From: AWTP1-13 sp035258605
GTDB taxonomy: Bacteria > Pseudomonadota > Alphaproteobacteria > Rhizobiales > Hyphomicrobiaceae
Length of the DNA: 7,195 nt
Assembly: GCA_035258605.1 (NCBI GenBank)
Contig: DATFXD010000108.1
Location: 1-7,195, forward strand
Direction: 5' to 3'
A program made the position numbers and the translations under genes. Of this stretch, positions 6,651 to 7,195 are shown piece after piece (positions within the stretch are counted from its first letter, which is position 1; each line of letters begins with the position of its first letter). The notes beneath the pieces were generated by a model. It ran no database searches. It saw nothing but the letters and a program-made list of their open reading frames with translations, and was not told the DNA's origin.

Positions 6651-6697
6651 GGCGCTCAGCCGAGGCATTGGCTAGTGACGGGCTCACCTGCTGCGCC
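6651..6697 (+). promoter_or_regulatory. three-way junction just before the rne ribosome binding site
   Basis: GGCGC (6651-6655) closes with GCGCC (6693-6697). Inside are two small hairpins, AGCC / GGCT (6658-6661 with 6670-6673) and GTGA / TCAC (6675-6678 with 6684-6687). The element ends 22 bases before the AGGAA ribosome binding site. All stems are Watson-Crick but short, so stability needs a folding calculation. Confidence 0.35.
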
Positions 6698-6719
6698 CCC
6701 TCTAGGCCGCCTCCGCGCC

Positions 6720-6724
6720 AGGAA
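6720..6724 (+). promoter_or_regulatory. rne ribosome binding site
   Basis: AGGAA lies 9 bases before ATG 6734. It supports that start over the in-frame ATG at 6749, which would begin at MLIDATHPEE. Alphaproteobacterial RNase E proteins usually have a few residues before this MLIDA motif. Confidence 0.6.
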
Positions 6725-6733
6725 TTTTGCCCC

Positions 6734-7195
6734 ATGGAAAAGAATAAAATGCTCATCGATGCCACGCACCCCGAGGAGACTCGGGTCGTGGTGCTGCGCA
6801 ATGGCCGGGTAGAGGAATTCGACTACGAGTCCGCCGCCCGCAAGCCGCTGCGGGGAAACATCTATCTCGCCAAGGTCACGCGCGTTGAACCGTCGTTGCA
6901 GGCGGCCTTCGTCGATTACGGCGGCAACCGACACGGCTTTCTAGCGTTCAGCGAAATTCATCCCGACTACTATCAGATCCCGGTCGCCGACCGGCAGGCG
7001 CTGTTGCGCGAGGAAGCAGAAGCGGAAGCGGAAGCCGAGGCGGAAGCCGACGCGCGGGCCGAGGCCGCCGCCAGCGAGCAGGACTTCGACCCTGCCGACG
7101 AGGATCTCGAGCCCGCCGACGCGCGCCGGGGTGATGATGGTGATGATGGTGAGGAGGGCGCGCCAGCCGAGACCGAGGCTCGGCACGGCGAACTG
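6734..7195 (+). CDS. rne: ribonuclease E, N-terminal part (runs off the window)
   Basis: RNase E is the single-strand-specific endonuclease that starts mRNA decay, processes rRNA and tRNA, and scaffolds the degradosome at the membrane or in cytoplasmic condensates. Only the first 154 codons are present, with no stop by the window end. The opening MLIDATHPEETRVVVLRNGR and the S1-domain core (about 38-90), with GNIYLAKVTRVEPSLQAAFV, DYGGNRHGFLAFSEIHPDYY and QIPVADRQALL, are typical of alphaproteobacterial RNase E. At residue 93 the S1 fold is interrupted by an acidic, low-complexity insert: an (EA)n run (94-107), then D/E-rich sequence and a G-D-D repeat (133-141), continuing past the edge. Inserts at this point are known in alphaproteobacterial RNase E. 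The catalytic DNase-I-like domain with its Mg-binding aspartates and the zinc link lies outside the window. RNase G is less likely because of the insert and opening motif. The gene is divergent from the amidase gene. Confidence 0.95.
   Translation, partial: MEKNKMLIDATHPEETRVVVLRNGRVEEFDYESAARKPLRGNIYLAKVTRVEPSLQAAFVDYGGNRHGFLAFSEIHPDYYQIPVADRQALLREEAEAEAEAEAEADARAEAAASEQDFDPADEDLEPADARRGDDGDDGEEGAPAETEARHGEL
7013..7054 (+). repeat. hexanucleotide repeat coding (Glu-Ala)n in rne
   Basis: Seven tandem 6-base units of the type GAAGCG, with variants GAAGCA, GAAGCC, GAGGCG and GACGCG, encode six Glu-Ala pairs and one Asp-Ala in frame. Changes in unit number would keep the frame. The strand is purine-rich with a strict GA(A/G)GCN pattern, which suggests growth by replication slippage. 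Confidence 0.85.
7130..7156 (+). repeat. nine-base repeat coding Gly-Asp-Asp in rne
   Basis: Two perfect GGTGATGAT units (7130-7138, 7139-7147) and a third diverged unit GGTGAGGAG (7148-7156) encode G-D-D, G-D-D, G-E-E in the rne frame. This is a second short repeat inside the same acidic insert. GGT and GAT codons stand out in a gene that otherwise prefers G or C at third positions. Confidence 0.8.

Larger units (their letters stand above)
6423..6733 (+). promoter_or_regulatory. structured candidate 5' leader of rne
   Basis: This gene-free stretch before rne holds several stems on the plus strand: GCCCG / CGGGC (6423-6437, five-base loop); GGAGC-GTGA / TCAC-GCTCC (6451-6473, three-base loop, two-base bulge); TCACC / GGTGA (6510-6529); GGCGG / CCGCC (6554-6566); and a three-way junction at 6651-6697. 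RNase E of E. coli represses its own synthesis by cutting its structured 5' leader, and a similar role here is an inference. The frame that opens at 6486 and overlaps the rne start is not convincing as a protein. Confidence 0.4.

Noticed and set aside
6013..6733. RNase P RNA, tmRNA, 4.5S RNA or a tRNA in the long intergenic region
   Set aside because: I looked for the RNase P core sequences, a tmRNA tag frame, the SRP GGAAG loop and tRNA T-arm patterns on both strands and found none that hold up.
6486..6812. Frame overlapping the rne start, as an upstream or overlapping gene
   Set aside because: No Shine-Dalgarno sequence, low-complexity translation, and it ends inside rne in another frame. 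Regulation by an overlapping frame is conceivable but unsupported.

Overview
The window looks like core chromosome of a GC-rich alphaproteobacterium. The order rne, divergent from an N-acetylmuramoyl-L-alanine amidase, then a penicillin-binding protein 1A gene, then prfB, is a conserved arrangement known from many Alphaproteobacteria. The protein details fit that class: an RNase E that opens MEKNKMLIDATHPEETRVVV and carries an insert in its S1 domain, and an RF2 with a SPY rather than SPF codon-recognition tripeptide. I cannot place the organism below class from this sequence. I see no insertion sequence, prophage, CRISPR array, tRNA or rRNA.

Layout. Four complete genes lie on the minus strand, listed in transcription order from right to left. 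They are an AMIN plus Amidase_3 cell-wall amidase (4615-5988), a bifunctional class A PBP of the mrcA type (1892-4453), prfB for peptide chain release factor 2 (685-1816, with a programmed +1 frameshift at 1744-1758), and an AhpD-like carboxymuconolactone decarboxylase family protein (74-628). A possible start of a further minus-strand gene runs off the left edge. On the plus strand, rne (RNase E) starts at 6734 and runs off the right edge. Between the divergent amidase and rne genes lie about 745 bases with no convincing protein gene but many inverted repeats. One long stem is kept by G-U pairs only if the plus strand is transcribed, which points to a long structured rne leader or a separate small RNA.

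How the genes relate. The amidase hydrolyses the amide bond between MurNAc and the stem peptide. PBP1A polymerises and cross-links glycan strands, so the two form a peptidoglycan synthesis and remodelling pair. RF2 terminates translation at UGA and UAA, and its own production depends on slow reading of an in-frame UGA. RNase E is the main mRNA-decay endonuclease and in other bacteria controls its own message through the 5' leader. Two autoregulated housekeeping genes, prfB and rne, therefore flank the cell-wall pair.

The most informative points are the prfB frameshift, which changes the correct N-terminus, the structured 745-base divergent intergenic region, and the repeat-built acidic insert in the RNase E S1 domain. 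I found no sign of a wholly new biological system. The candidate RNA structures upstream of rne are the best place to look for something undescribed.
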